NCBI GenBank assembly: GCA_937873715.1 | Contig: CALMYJ010000003.1 | Location: 186,001-250,000, forward strand | Direction: 5' to 3' | Length of the DNA stretch: 64,000 bases | DNA from: an uncultured Chitinophagaceae bacterium | GTDB taxonomy: Bacteria > Bacteroidota > Bacteroidia > Chitinophagales > Chitinophagaceae | Shown: positions 1 to 9,015 of the stretch, piece after piece | Layout of the letters: every line of letters starts with the position of its first letter | Position numbering within the stretch: position 1 is the first letter of the stretch | Notes under the pieces: generated by a model | Databases searched by the model: none | Told to the model about the DNA's origin: nothing | The model's input: only the letters and a program-made list of their open reading frames with translations | Position numbers and translations under genes: made by a program

Positions 1-303
1 TCAATACTACACTGGATTTCGGCCAACGAGCAAATGATTTATATACTCGTGCTGGTAATATTTTTAGGCTTTGTAATTATTGCCCGTGTACCGGCAGTGC
101 TGCACACCCCTTTAATGAGCCATGCCAATGCCATTAGTGGTGTGGTAATTATGGGTGCTATTATTGTAATGGGCCGTGCCGATAGTGATAATTACCTGGC
201 CCTGGTGTTGGGGTTGCTGGCGGTAATACTGGGCACCATCAATGTGGTGGGTGGCTTTGTGGTAACCGACAGGATGCTGGAAATGTTTAAAAAGAAAAAA
301 TAA
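1..303 (+). CDS. pntAB: NAD(P) transhydrogenase alpha subunit, membrane part (PntAB-like), 5' end outside window
   Basis: This is the small membrane part of the split alpha subunit of proton-translocating NAD(P)+ transhydrogenase. With PntB it forms the proton channel through the inner membrane. The frame is open from base 1, and family members have about a dozen residues before the internal Met encoded at 34, so I place the true start upstream of the window. About 100 residues are visible, with three hydrophobic segments and the conserved HTPLMSHANAISGVV stretch typical of PntA domain II, ending in a Lys-rich tail. The stop lies 20 bases before pntB, so the two are co-transcribed. The soluble NAD-binding subunit should lie just upstream. 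Confidence 0.9.
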   Translation, partial: SILHWISANEQMIYILVLVIFLGFVIIARVPAVLHTPLMSHANAISGVVIMGAIIVMGRADSDNYLALVLGLLAVILGTINVVGGFVVTDRMLEMFKKKK

Positions 304-323
304 CTGCGATCAAAATTTTTACA

Positions 324-1739
324 ATGGGAGTGTCAATATTAAGCATAGTATATATTATAGGTGCTGTTACTTTTATTATGGGGTTAAAAATGATGTCGAA
401 CCCGGCATCGGCCCGTAAAGGCAATATAGTAGCAGGTGCCGGTATGGTGGCTGCCATACTGGGTACCATTTTTCTTTTCAGGAATGAGGATGGCACACTG
501 CTTAAAAATCATGGCTGGATATTTGGCGGCATTGCCATCGGCACTGTTATCGGTGTATTATCAGCCAAAAGGGTAAAGATGACCGCCATGCCCGAAATGG
601 TAAGTCTTTTCAACGGGCTGGGTGGTGCCAGTGCCACTTTAATTTCAGTGGTTGAATTTAACCACCTGGCAGCACTGGGCTTTCCGCCCGAAAAATCAGG
701 CGCCGGCATTATGGCTATCCTTTTTTCAGGTGTTATCCTCGGTAATATTACTTTTTCGGGCAGCGCTATCGCCTGGGGTAAGCTTAGTGGTAAGTTTAAA
801 GATTTTGCCTTTAAAGGCCAGCATATCGTTAATATCGTTTTACTGTTGGCCAGTATTGTATTGTCGGCCGTATTAGGCGGTAACCTGGGCTCGGGTAATG
901 AAATGCTGTTGTTTTACTCCGTATTTGCATTATCGATTATTTATGGCGTTCTGTTTGTATTGCCCATAGGCGGTGCCGATATGCCGGTGGTAATTTCATT
1001 GCTCAACTCACTCAGCGGCTTATCCGCAGCATGCGGCGGCTTTTTGTACGATAATAAAGTGGTATTTACCGGTGGTATCCTGGTAGGTGCAGCAGGCACC
1101 ATCCTTACCGTGCTGATGTGTAAAGCCATGAACCGCTCTTTAACGAATGTATTGATAGGCTCTTTTGGTGGCGGCAGTGCTGCAGCAGGGGGCAGTAAAG
1201 AACAGGGGGCACACAAAGAAATAACGCTGAACGATAGTGCCGTGGTAATGAGCTATGCCAGCAAAGTAATGATTGTACCCGGCTATGGCCTGGCAGTGGC
1301 GCAGGCACAACATACCTGCCACGAGTTGCAAAAAATGCTTGAATCCAAAGGCGTGGAAGTGAAATATGCCATACATCCCGTTGCCGGCCGTATGCCCGGG
1401 CACATGAATGTACTGCTGGCCGAAGCCGATGTGAGTTATGATAAACTGATTGAGATGGAGCAGGCTAATGACGAGTTTCCTTCGGTGGATGTGGTACTGA
1501 TACTGGGGGCCAATGATGTGGTAAACCCTGCTGCCAAAAGCGATCCTGCCTCACCCATTTACGGGATGCCTATATTAGATGTGGGCCAGGCCAAAAATGT
1601 AATTGTAAATAAACGAAGCATGAAGCCGGGCTATGCCGGTATTGAAAACGATTTGTTCTTTCAGCCCAAAACCTCCATGCTGTTTGGCGATGCCAAAAAA
1701 GTACTGCAGGATCTGGTTACTGAGATAAAGGGGATGTAA
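324..1739 (+). CDS. pntB: NAD(P) transhydrogenase subunit beta
   Basis: PntB is the beta subunit of the energy-linked transhydrogenase. It couples proton re-entry to hydride transfer from NADH to NADP+, supplying NADPH for biosynthesis. The 471 residues match the family length. Residues 1-270 hold about eight or nine membrane helices. The C-terminal soluble domain III (about 300-471) carries the NADP-binding fingerprint GYGLAVAQAQH at 320-330, then the MPGHMNVLLAEA and LGANDVVNPAA segments. It starts at an ATG 20 bases after pntAB and ends the operon, with a convergent acyl-CoA ligase gene downstream. Confidence 0.97.
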   Translation: MGVSILSIVYIIGAVTFIMGLKMMSNPASARKGNIVAGAGMVAAILGTIFLFRNEDGTLLKNHGWIFGGIAIGTVIGVLSAKRVKMTAMPEMVSLFNGLGGASATLISVVEFNHLAALGFPPEKSGAGIMAILFSGVILGNITFSGSAIAWGKLSGKFKDFAFKGQHIVNIVLLLASIVLSAVLGGNLGSGNEMLLFYSVFALSIIYGVLFVLPIGGADMPVVISLLNSLSGLSAACGGFLYDNKVVFTGGILVGAAGTILTVLMCKAMNRSLTNVLIGSFGGGSAAAGGSKEQGAHKEITLNDSAVVMSYASKVMIVPGYGLAVAQAQHTCHELQKMLESKGVEVKYAIHPVAGRMPGHMNVLLAEADVSYDKLIEMEQANDEFPSVDVVLILGANDVVNPAAKSDPASPIYGMPILDVGQAKNVIVNKRSMKPGYAGIENDLFFQPKTSMLFGDAKKVLQDLVTEIKGM

Positions 1740-1745
1740 TGCTGC

Positions 1746-1799
1746 AAGCCTGTAAGCATTAGAGTGGCTGTATGATATGCTGCCAATCCTTACAGGTTC
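1746..1799. terminator. Inverted repeat between convergent pntB and acyl-CoA ligase genes
   Basis: Two 15-base arms (1746-1760 and 1785-1799) pair with two mismatches around the perfect core CCTGTAAG/CTTACAGG. The loop is 24 bases. The repeat sits exactly between two convergent genes, the usual place for a shared terminator. There is no clean T tract, so factor-independent termination is only plausible. Confidence 0.45.
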
Positions 1800-1801
1800 T
1801 T

Positions 1802-3589
1802 TCAACTATAAATCCTCTCCACCGCATCCCTGTACTTTTCCATAATCACTTTACGCTTTAGCTTAAGCGTTGGCGTTAGTTCGCCGCTTTCAATGGTCCA
1901 TTCGTGCGGCAGCAGTTCAAAACGTTTGATTTGCTCCACATGATTAAAAAAGTTATTAAAGCTGTCAATCAGCTCCCGGTACAGCCGCAGCACTTCGGGG
2001 TGGTTAACGGCATCTTCATTGGTGGTAAAGGCTATATCTTTTTGCCGCATCCATTCTTTTAAGTTAGGCATAGAGGGTACAATTAATGCCCCAACAAATT
2101 TTTGCTCGGCCCCCACCACCATCAGTTGTTCTACAAAGGGCGACTCCTTCAGCTTGTTTTCAATCGGCTGTGGTGCTACATACTTGCCCCCACTGGTTTT
2201 AAACAGCTCTTTTTTACGGTCGGTAATTTTTAAAAACTTTCCGTCTTCAAACACGCCGATATCCCCGGTATGCAGCCAGCCATCGATAATGGTTTCGGCG
2301 GTTAAATCGGGGCGCTTGTAATAGCCCTGCATTACGCTTGGCCCTTTTACACATATTTCGCCATCCGGCTCCAGCTTTACTTCCTGTCCCTGGATAACGG
2401 GGCCCACGGTGCCAAACTTTGTACCGCCTTTTGTCCAGCAGTTTACACTAATCACCGGGCTGTTTTCGGTAGGCCCGTAGCCTTCGTAAATGGGGATACC
2501 CGCCGCCGTGAATAAGCGTATCAGCCTTACCTGGCAGGCAGCGCCACCGGTAATAATAAACTCCAGGTTGTTGCCCAGGGCTTCTCGCCACTTGCTAAAA
2601 ATAAGCTTGCGTGCAATGGCCAGTTGCATATCGTACAGCAGGCCGTTATTGCTTTCTTTATACTCAATACCCAAAGCCACCGCCCAGTAAAAAAGTTTTT
2701 TCTTAACACCGGTAAGTTCGGCGCCTTTGGCCATAATTTTTTCATAGGTTTTTTCGAGCAGGCGGGGTACGGTACAAAAAAGTGTGGGCTTTACTTCTTT
2801 TAGGTTTTCGCCAATAGTATCGAGGCTTTCGGCGTAATAAATGGATATACCACTCAGGACATAGATATACGATACCATTCTTTCAAAAATATGATTGAGG
2901 GGTAAAAAACTCAAAGCCTTACCATTAGGCTTTTCTTCAAAAGGAAATGATTTAACCGAGTTCAATACGTTGGATACAATATTGCTGTGGCTCAGCATTA
3001 CCCCTTTGGGAAAACCCGTAGTGCCGGATGTATAGATGATGGTGGCACAATGTTCGGCCTTAATAGTGGCTTTTACCTGCTCCAGTTTTTCAAAGTCTTC
3101 GGGCTGCGGCAGTTCAAGAATTTTTTTCCAGGATATGGTACCCTCCAGCTCATCAAATGCATATACATTTTCCAGCGAGGGCACTTTATCTTTTATATCA
3201 CTTACTTTGGCAGCTATATCGCTACCGCTGATAAAGGCAAGGCGTACACCGGCATCATTAAAAATAAATTCCAGTTCGTTTACATTGGTGGTGGGATAAA
3301 TAGGGCAAAGCAGGGCGCCTATCTGCTGGCAGGCCATATCGAGCATCAGCCACTCGGGCCGGTTTTTACTGATGAGGGCAATTTTATCCTGCTGCTCTAC
3401 AGTCATATTATTACCGCTTATGCCTATACGCAGCAGCCCGGCGCTTAGCCTGTCTACCGTTTCTTTTACCTGGGCTGTACTATAGGATTGCCATTGCCCG
3501 TTTTCCTTTGCGGCAAACATGGTTGCTTTGGCATAACGTTCCAACTGGAAAGGCAAAAAATCAAATAGCCGTGATTGATAGTGCAACAT
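1802..3589 (-). CDS. Long-chain acyl-CoA synthetase (AMP-forming)
   Basis: This is a member of the ANL superfamily of adenylating enzymes, most like bacterial FadD15/FAA1-type long-chain fatty acid-CoA ligases. It activates fatty acids to acyl-AMP and then acyl-CoA. At 595 residues it is the usual length. The P-loop-like motif TIIYTSGTTGFPKG lies at 183-196. It also has the EGYGPTENSP (A5), GWLHTGDIG (A7) and TDRKKELFKTSGGKYV segments, the last containing the hinge region. The gene is monocistronic, reads toward pntB, and is separated from the upstream TPR gene by a strong hairpin. Substrate chain length cannot be read from sequence. Confidence 0.92.
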   Translation of the reverse strand: MLHYQSRLFDFLPFQLERYAKATMFAAKENGQWQSYSTAQVKETVDRLSAGLLRIGISGNNMTVEQQDKIALISKNRPEWLMLDMACQQIGALLCPIYPTTNVNELEFIFNDAGVRLAFISGSDIAAKVSDIKDKVPSLENVYAFDELEGTISWKKILELPQPEDFEKLEQVKATIKAEHCATIIYTSGTTGFPKGVMLSHSNIVSNVLNSVKSFPFEEKPNGKALSFLPLNHIFERMVSYIYVLSGISIYYAESLDTIGENLKEVKPTLFCTVPRLLEKTYEKIMAKGAELTGVKKKLFYWAVALGIEYKESNNGLLYDMQLAIARKLIFSKWREALGNNLEFIITGGAACQVRLIRLFTAAGIPIYEGYGPTENSPVISVNCWTKGGTKFGTVGPVIQGQEVKLEPDGEICVKGPSVMQGYYKRPDLTAETIIDGWLHTGDIGVFEDGKFLKITDRKKELFKTSGGKYVAPQPIENKLKESPFVEQLMVVGAEQKFVGALIVPSMPNLKEWMRQKDIAFTTNEDAVNHPEVLRLYRELIDSFNNFFNHVEQIKRFELLPHEWTIESGELTPTLKLKRKVIMEKYRDAVERIYS

Positions 3590-3640
3590 AGCAAGCTGTA
3601 TTAAATGAACAATCGGTGATAACGGTTATCTAAGATAAAT

Positions 3641-3674
3641 AAAAATGCCATCCTTTGGCAGATGGCATTTTAAA
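3641..3674 (-). terminator. Rho-independent terminator of the TPR gene
   Basis: A perfect 11-bp stem (AAAATGCCATC with GATGGCATTTT) around an 8-base loop is followed by a T-rich run when read on the minus strand. It lies just after the stop of the minus-strand TPR gene and before the acyl-CoA ligase start. Confidence 0.8.
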
Positions 3675-3698
3675 AATCAGTTAATACGATATAAAGGG

Positions 3699-4688
3699 CT
3701 AAGGGTAGTATTGCCCCTTCGGTATTTTAAATATCCTGCTTTTTTGATACCGGCTAAATTCGTTGTATTCTGTACTGTGCATGTTTACCCAGTTTTGGTA
3801 AGCCGAAAGGTTTTGTATTGCCCCAAACAGCCATTGGTTATAGGCATCAAATAAGCCCTCCTGCAATAGTTGCCGGTGCAACTCAAAAAGCCGGTAAGGG
3901 TATTTGCCGGCAAACTGGTTATACCAGTCCAGCACAAATCGTGTACGTATCATCGTGAGTGTTTCGGCAGTGATACCCGATGTGGCAATGCTATTTTGCT
4001 TCATCATGGTTTGTACAAATGCCTGTTCAAATTTACCCTGCTCGGTACTTGCCGCTTCATCTGCCGTAAATAGCTTCTTAAAACTTTCCAGCACTATGTT
4101 TTTTATCTCTGGTGTACGGTTGCCGGTCGGCTCCATATTCACAAAAATTTCGCCATAGAGTATACTTCTTGTTCTGTTGGCGGTGAGGTAATAGTATTTG
4201 CAGGCATTGTAGTAGTTTTTTGAAAAAGCCGGTTCCATTTCAATGCCTTTTTCCCATTGCTTAATGGCCGAATAATCCTGCATGGCCCACAGCAGTTCGC
4301 CAAAATCATTATATAGGGGGCCGCTTTCCGGGAATTTTTTTAGTGCTTTCCTGTAAAGTTTTTCACAGTCTTTAGGCAACCCCATTTGTTTATAAATATT
4401 ACCAGCCACCTGGTAGCACTGGTCGTCTGCATCATCTTTATCGAGCACCTGCTTTATAATATCCAGTGCCCTGGTATTTTCTTTTTGCAGGTAATAGGTA
4501 AAAGCCAAATCTTTAGTGATATCTATATTGCCGGGTTCGAGTGCCGCTGCCCGGTTAAGCACCAGTACAGCATTGGCATAATCGCCCTGTTGCATAAATG
4601 TTCTTGCCGTTTCGTGCAATTCTTTTGCCGACTGTGCCTGCAGGGCCATTGTACACAGCATGGCGATTGCGGTAATGTATAACTTCAT
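3699..4688 (-). CDS. Secreted tetratricopeptide-repeat protein
   Basis: This 329-residue protein has an N-terminal signal peptide ending near LQAQ (about residue 19), so it is probably periplasmic. Residues 20-160 form several TPR-like helical pairs, with features such as ARTFMQQGDYANAVLVLNRA and ALDIIKQVLDKDDADDQCYQ. TPR arrays mediate protein-protein contacts. The C-terminal half (about 170-329) is helical and aromatic-rich, with no domain I recognise. It is flanked by terminators on both sides and so is its own unit. The specific function is unknown. Confidence 0.75.
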   Translation of the reverse strand: MKLYITAIAMLCTMALQAQSAKELHETARTFMQQGDYANAVLVLNRAAALEPGNIDITKDLAFTYYLQKENTRALDIIKQVLDKDDADDQCYQVAGNIYKQMGLPKDCEKLYRKALKKFPESGPLYNDFGELLWAMQDYSAIKQWEKGIEMEPAFSKNYYNACKYYYLTANRTRSILYGEIFVNMEPTGNRTPEIKNIVLESFKKLFTADEAASTEQGKFEQAFVQTMMKQNSIATSGITAETLTMIRTRFVLDWYNQFAGKYPYRLFELHRQLLQEGLFDAYNQWLFGAIQNLSAYQNWVNMHSTEYNEFSRYQKSRIFKIPKGQYYP

Positions 4689-4700
4689 CCGGGTAAAGAT

Positions 4701-4734
4701 AAAAAAAGAGGGGCTTATACAGCTCCTCTCTTTT
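4701..4734 (-). terminator. Terminator of the serC-DUF1015 operon
   Basis: Nine-base arms (AGAGGGGCT and AGCTCCTCT, one mismatch) around a 5-base loop are followed on the minus strand by seven Ts. The hairpin lies between the stop of the DUF1015 gene and the start of the TPR gene, and so separates the two transcription units. Confidence 0.75.
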
Positions 4735-4759
4735 GGTTACCGGTATTATTCACAAAGTT

Positions 4760-5992
4760 TTAATCGTAAATAAGGTGTGTTAAAAAGCCATCCCTAAGTT
4801 TGGGTTCAAACCAGGTGCTTTTGGGCGGCATCACGTTGCCGCTGTCGGCAATATCAATTAACTGCTGGATGCTAACCGGGTATAAACTAAAGGCAATTTG
4901 CATCTCACCGCTGTTTACCCTTTTTTCCAATTCGCCCAGGCCCCGTATGCCGCCCACAAAATCAATACGCTTATCGGTACGAGGGTCGGCAATGCCCAGC
5001 AATGGTGACAGCAGGTTATCCTGCAAAATGGTTACATCCAGCACACCAATGGGGTCGGCAGTGTAAGTGCCTTCTTTTGCGGTGAGGGTATACCATTGCT
5101 GGTTGAGGTACATCCCAAACTGGTGCAGTTGTGCAGGAGCCACTGCTTCAGCAGCTTTTTCAAATAAAAACTTATCGGCAATTTTTTCCAATACCTCGGC
5201 TTCGCTCCATCCGTTTAAATCTTTTACCACACGGTTGTAATCCATAATTATTAATTCGGATGCCGGGAAAAGCGTTGTTAAAAATATATCGGCGCCTTTG
5301 GCAGATTTTTTACCTAAGGCCTGGCGCACTTTAGCAGCCGATGCAGCCCGGTGATGTCCATCGGCAATGTAGGTACAGGGTACTTTTGTTTTAAATAATT
5401 CGGTAATGCTGTCAATAGTGGCATTATCGTTTACAATCCATATTGTATGCTGTACACCGTCGGCAGCCACCATATCATACACCGGATTCTTTTCTTTTTT
5501 CCATTTGTTGATGAGGGTGCTTATTTCTTCCACATCGTTGTACGCCAAAAAAACATTACCCGTTTGAGCACCGGTGGTTTTAATATGATTAATCCTGTCC
5601 TGCTCCTTTTCGGGCCGGGTAAATTCATGCTTTTTAATCAGGCCATTTTCGTAATCATCTACACTGCTGCCACATACAAGCCCTGTTTGACTGCGGCCAT
5701 TCATCACCAGTTGATATATATAATAGCAGTCTTTGTTTTCCCGGAATAAAATGTTACGGCTGATAAAAGCGGTAAGGTTTTTTTTGGCGGTATCGTATAC
5801 TTTTTGATCATGTACATCAACCGTTTCTGGCAAATCAATTTCACTTTTGGTAATGTGTAAAAAACTGCTGGGATTACCCTGCACGGCTGTTTTTGCTTCT
5901 TTGCTGTTCAATACATCGTAGGGTAGCGAGGCTACCTGTTTGGCATATTGCGCTTCTGGTCTTAATGCTTTAAAAGGCTGAATGGATATCAT
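4760..5992 (-). CDS. DUF1015 family protein
   Basis: This 410-residue protein belongs to the DUF1015 family. The N-terminal signature ASLPYDVLNSKEA occurs at about 21-33, and the central ADGHHRAASA motif is the family's most conserved stretch and could be a catalytic or nucleotide-binding site. No signal peptide or membrane segment is seen, so it is cytoplasmic. It lies 47 bases downstream of serC on the same strand and is followed by a terminator, indicating an operon. In many Bacteroidota, DUF1015 genes sit beside serC and serA, suggesting a link to serine or phosphoserine metabolism. The biochemical function is not established to my knowledge. Confidence 0.85.
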   Translation of the reverse strand: MISIQPFKALRPEAQYAKQVASLPYDVLNSKEAKTAVQGNPSSFLHITKSEIDLPETVDVHDQKVYDTAKKNLTAFISRNILFRENKDCYYIYQLVMNGRSQTGLVCGSSVDDYENGLIKKHEFTRPEKEQDRINHIKTTGAQTGNVFLAYNDVEEISTLINKWKKEKNPVYDMVAADGVQHTIWIVNDNATIDSITELFKTKVPCTYIADGHHRAASAAKVRQALGKKSAKGADIFLTTLFPASELIIMDYNRVVKDLNGWSEAEVLEKIADKFLFEKAAEAVAPAQLHQFGMYLNQQWYTLTAKEGTYTADPIGVLDVTILQDNLLSPLLGIADPRTDKRIDFVGGIRGLGELEKRVNSGEMQIAFSLYPVSIQQLIDIADSGNVMPPKSTWFEPKLRDGFLTHLIYD

Positions 5993-6039
5993 TATGAGAT
6001 CGTTTGGTAAATAGCTTAAGTATAATTGTCCTGTATATA

Positions 6040-7116
6040 TCAGGCATGTATAGCCGCAAAATCTTTCATGGCCTGCACCAGCACCTGCACACTTTCTTCG
6101 GGCAGTGCATTATACAGCGATGCCCTGAAGCCGCCTACCAGCCGGTGGCCTTTTATCCCCACGATATTTCTTTCTTTGGTGAGGGCAAGAAACTTTTCTT
6201 CCAGCGATGCATCAGGCATTACAAAACATACATTCATTTTACTCCTGTCTTCTTTTGCCACGGTGCCGGTAAATAAGGGGTTGCTGTCTATTTCCGCATA
6301 CAGGAGGGCAGCTTTTGCCTCATTGCGTTTTTCAATGGCCGCCACACCGCCCATTTGCTTCAGCCACTGCAGCGTTAACATACATACGTACACGGCAAAT
6401 ACCGGCGGGGTATTCATCATACTGCCATCTTTTATATGATTCCGGTAATCCATGATAGAGGGTATGGCACGCTTTACTTTACCCAGTATGTTTTTATTCA
6501 GCACCAGCAGGTTTACACCGGCAGGGCCCATGTTTTTTTGAGCCCCTGCATAGATTACATCAAATGCATTAAAATCAAGCACCCGGCTAAAAATATCACT
6601 GCTCATATCAGCTACCAGCGGCACACTGGTTTTAGGTATCTTTTGCCACTGGCTGCCATAAATGGTATTATTGGTGGTGATATGAAAATATTTAGTGTCG
6701 TTGGGCACAGCAAAATCTTTTGGAATTACCGTATAGTTGCTGTCTTTGCCGGTACATACCACTTCTACTTTCCCAAACAGCTTTGCCTCTTTTATGGCTT
6801 TTTGGCCCCACACACCGGTATCGGCATAGGCTGCGGTTTCCTTGTCATCCAGTAGGTTCATAGGCACCTGCATAAACTGGGTGCTGGCACCACCATGCAG
6901 GTACAGTACTTCATGGTTGTCATCTAACTGCATGAGTTCTTTTACCAATGCCCTTGCCTCATCCATAATGGCCTGGAAGGTGGAAGTGCGGTGGCCAATT
7001 TCCAAAATTGAAAGGCCGGTATTATTATAATTTAATACGGCTGCGGCTGCTTTTTCAAAAACTTCTTTAGGGAGTATAGAAGGCCCTGCATTAAAATTAT
7101 GAACCACTTTTTGCAA
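6040..7116 (-). CDS. serC: Phosphoserine aminotransferase
   Basis: SerC is a PLP-dependent class V aminotransferase that converts 3-phosphohydroxypyruvate and glutamate to O-phosphoserine, and also serves the pyridoxal phosphate pathway in some bacteria. The protein has 358 residues, normal for the family. The N-terminal NFNAGPSILP is diagnostic, and the PLP Schiff-base lysine is Lys194 in GAQKNMGPAG. HRTSTF at 42-47 and GGASTQF at 75-81 match phosphate and cofactor contacts. It heads an operon with the DUF1015 gene. serA (phosphoglycerate dehydrogenase), often between these two genes in relatives, is absent here. Confidence 0.96.
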   Translation of the reverse strand: MQKVVHNFNAGPSILPKEVFEKAAAAVLNYNNTGLSILEIGHRTSTFQAIMDEARALVKELMQLDDNHEVLYLHGGASTQFMQVPMNLLDDKETAAYADTGVWGQKAIKEAKLFGKVEVVCTGKDSNYTVIPKDFAVPNDTKYFHITTNNTIYGSQWQKIPKTSVPLVADMSSDIFSRVLDFNAFDVIYAGAQKNMGPAGVNLLVLNKNILGKVKRAIPSIMDYRNHIKDGSMMNTPPVFAVYVCMLTLQWLKQMGGVAAIEKRNEAKAALLYAEIDSNPLFTGTVAKEDRSKMNVCFVMPDASLEEKFLALTKERNIVGIKGHRLVGGFRASLYNALPEESVQVLVQAMKDFAAIHA

Positions 7117-7224
7117 ATTATATCTGGTTAAAATTTACGGATGGCAAAAGTAGCTTTTTGAAAACGATTTTTAATCATGTATTTAAGCCCCGGAAAAAGT
7201 ATATTCAGCCGCAACAGCCAGGGG

Positions 7225-8202
7225 TTATTCTTCCTCCCGGCCTAACATTTTGCCACTGCTGCCTTTCCAGCTTTCGTTGAGTTTGTCAAACTCTTTCAGG
7301 TCTGCTTCCGAAAAGGATTGTTTTACCAGTGGCCTTAAATCGGGCTGCCCTGCATTTACCCAGGCGGTATACCAAAATGAGGCGATGCTTTGTATAGACA
7401 GGCGCATCCTGCGTTCTACCATCCCGTTCAGTTTTTTATCGTAAGCAATGGTAAATGCAGAAGAATATTGGCGGATTACATTGTTGTTGCGGCTTTCAAA
7501 AGCATATTTCTGATCGGCCGGAAACTGCCGGGTGAGTTCCCTTTCAAACAGCAGTACCGAGTCGGCAGCGGCGGCACTTTCAAGTACCCTGTCCCAGGCA
7601 TATTTGGCCGGGTCGCTGATATATTGCGCTTTCCCAATAAAAAAGTCGAACTGTTTTTCGGCCAGCAGCTCGGGTACCCGGCTTTCCCAAAAACCATGTA
7701 TGCCTTTTTGATTGGTGTGTTGGCCATTGTGGTTGCTGCAGGCATGCAGCGGTACATGAGAGTCGGCAATATAATGGCCAATTTCGGCACTGTTTTTCAT
7801 AATCCGGGTAAAGTTTTTTTCCCGGAAAGCCATAGTGAGCCGCTGCAGCATGGTTTGTATATGCCAGGGTACAATACCGTATGCTTTAATGGTGTCTTCG
7901 CTGTATTTTTCTACAGCGTCTTTCCATTTGCGGGGCAATTCGTTATACGGGTATTCGCCATAATGGTCTATATCTATATAATGCCTTGGGCCTTCATCTG
8001 CCACGGCATAGCGGCGCTTATCGGGGTCTACGGCATGCTCTTCCAAAAATCCAATATTGGGCTTATACAACACCAGCATTTCGGGAGGAAGTAAAAAAAC
8101 AGCGAGGTAATTGATTTTACGATGGGCATAAAATCCCCAGCAAAAACATTGCTGCGCCATAAGCAATAGCATCAACGATAAAATACAACGTTTCATCCCC
8201 AT
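7225..8202 (-). CDS. Zinc-dependent phospholipase C / S1-P1 nuclease-like secreted protein
   Basis: This 325-residue protein has a signal peptide (residues 1-21) cleaved before Trp22, giving a mature N-terminus WGFYAH. An N-terminal Trp acting as zinc ligand is typical of zinc phospholipase C and P1-nuclease folds. Further likely ligands are His27, the HYIDIDHYG segment, HYIADSHVPLHACSNHNG and GIHGFWESRVPE, which together provide the His/Asp/Glu set for a trinuclear zinc site. It could hydrolyse phospholipids or nucleic acids outside the cytoplasm, and sequence alone does not separate these. ATG codons at 8202 and 8196 are both possible starts. Confidence 0.8.
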   Translation of the reverse strand: MGMKRCILSLMLLLMAQQCFCWGFYAHRKINYLAVFLLPPEMLVLYKPNIGFLEEHAVDPDKRRYAVADEGPRHYIDIDHYGEYPYNELPRKWKDAVEKYSEDTIKAYGIVPWHIQTMLQRLTMAFREKNFTRIMKNSAEIGHYIADSHVPLHACSNHNGQHTNQKGIHGFWESRVPELLAEKQFDFFIGKAQYISDPAKYAWDRVLESAAAADSVLLFERELTRQFPADQKYAFESRNNNVIRQYSSAFTIAYDKKLNGMVERRMRLSIQSIASFWYTAWVNAGQPDLRPLVKQSFSEADLKEFDKLNESWKGSSGKMLGREEE

Positions 8203-8261
8203 TATTTTAGCGTAGAAAATTAAGCTTAAACTGCTGTAATCCCTTAAAATTTTTTAGCCCG

Positions 8262-8882
8262 CTACTCTTCCACATCAGTTACACCACCACTTACGGCAAA
8301 CTTCATCGTTTGGGTAGAGCTGATATTCGTGATGGGCCTTACCCTTTCTTTTGGTATAATATATACATTCCCGGCTACTGAATAAGCCATAGGAATATAT
8401 ACGGCCACATAGTCTTTAAGGCCAAATTCGGCCATATCATCCCTGGTGATAAAACCAATGCGCCACACATCATTATCATCCACGTTGGCCAGTACATTTT
8501 GGGTAAATTTTTTCTTTTCACCGGCAAAAGCTTCAAAAAAATCTTTCAGCGTAGAGTATATGAATTTTATACCCGGTGTTTTTTCCAGCAGTTGCTCAAA
8601 AGCATCTACCAGCTTACTGAACAGGAAGGAAGAGGAGAGGTAGCCGATAATGAGTACAATGGCAATAACCAGCAAAAAACCCAGCCCGGGTATACGCCGG
8701 ATATTACCGGCTTTATCTTCCATAACTGTTGGAAAAATACCGTGTACCAGGTTGGGCAATATGCCATCAATAAAATTAAAGACAAAGGCTATGGCCCAAA
8801 TGGTTATGGTAATAGGCGCCAGTATCAATATCCCCTGCAAAAAGTACTGGAACAACCTGCGAAAATCAGGTGTACGTTTCAT
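8262..8882 (-). CDS. DUF502 family membrane protein
   Basis: This 206-residue protein is counted from the ATG at 8882, the start that gives the usual DUF502 N-terminus MKRTPDFRRLF. The frame stays open to 9140, but the extra 86 codons run through the TetR promoter region and show no family similarity. Two membrane helices are visible (about 17-40 and 70-93). They are followed by the family signature TPGIKFIYSTLKDFFEAF and a beta-rich cytoplasmic domain. DUF502 proteins have no well-defined role in bacteria; plant relatives (COV1/LCV) are trafficking-associated. It is divergent from the efflux operon regulator. Confidence 0.85.
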   Translation of the reverse strand: MKRTPDFRRLFQYFLQGILILAPITITIWAIAFVFNFIDGILPNLVHGIFPTVMEDKAGNIRRIPGLGFLLVIAIVLIIGYLSSSFLFSKLVDAFEQLLEKTPGIKFIYSTLKDFFEAFAGEKKKFTQNVLANVDDNDVWRIGFITRDDMAEFGLKDYVAVYIPMAYSVAGNVYIIPKERVRPITNISSTQTMKFAVSGGVTDVEE

Positions 8883-8968
8883 AAAACCGTTTTTGTATCG
8901 TAAAGGTATGTCCTTTGATGTATTGCCCTCCAAAATGAAATAATTGTTATCAGCGGTAAAAAAAAGGG

Positions 8969-9000
8969 ATGGAAACCCGGGCAACAATAAAAGTTTCCAT
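8969..9000. promoter_or_regulatory. Candidate TetR operator (perfect inverted repeat)
   Basis: ATGGAAAC (8969-8976) and GTTTCCAT (8993-9000) form a perfect 8-bp inverted repeat with a 16-base spacer, ending 15 bases before the TetR ATG. It abuts the -7-like element at 9000. TetR repressors usually bind such palindromes in their own promoter, so I infer autoregulation of the efflux operon. The spacer is somewhat long for a single TetR dimer; two dimers or two half-sites are possible. Confidence 0.6.
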
Positions 9001-9007
9001 AGTTTTG
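9000..9007 (+). promoter_or_regulatory. Bacteroidota -7 promoter element upstream of the TetR gene
   Basis: TAGTTTTG matches the TAnnTTTG consensus of Bacteroidota sigma-A promoters. No clear TTG is present at the -33 position. Transcription would begin only a few bases before the ATG at 9016, giving an almost leaderless message. Confidence 0.4.
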
Positions 9008-9015
9008 CACCCGCT

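Noticed and set aside
4797..4820. tRNA-like T-loop sequence (GGGTTCAAACC).
   Set aside because: It lies inside the DUF1015 coding sequence and no acceptor or anticodon stem surrounds it.
7390..8094. Plus-strand frame of 234 codons opposite the zinc phospholipase-like gene.
   Set aside because: It is antisense to a gene with a signal peptide and conserved metal ligands, and has no motif of its own.
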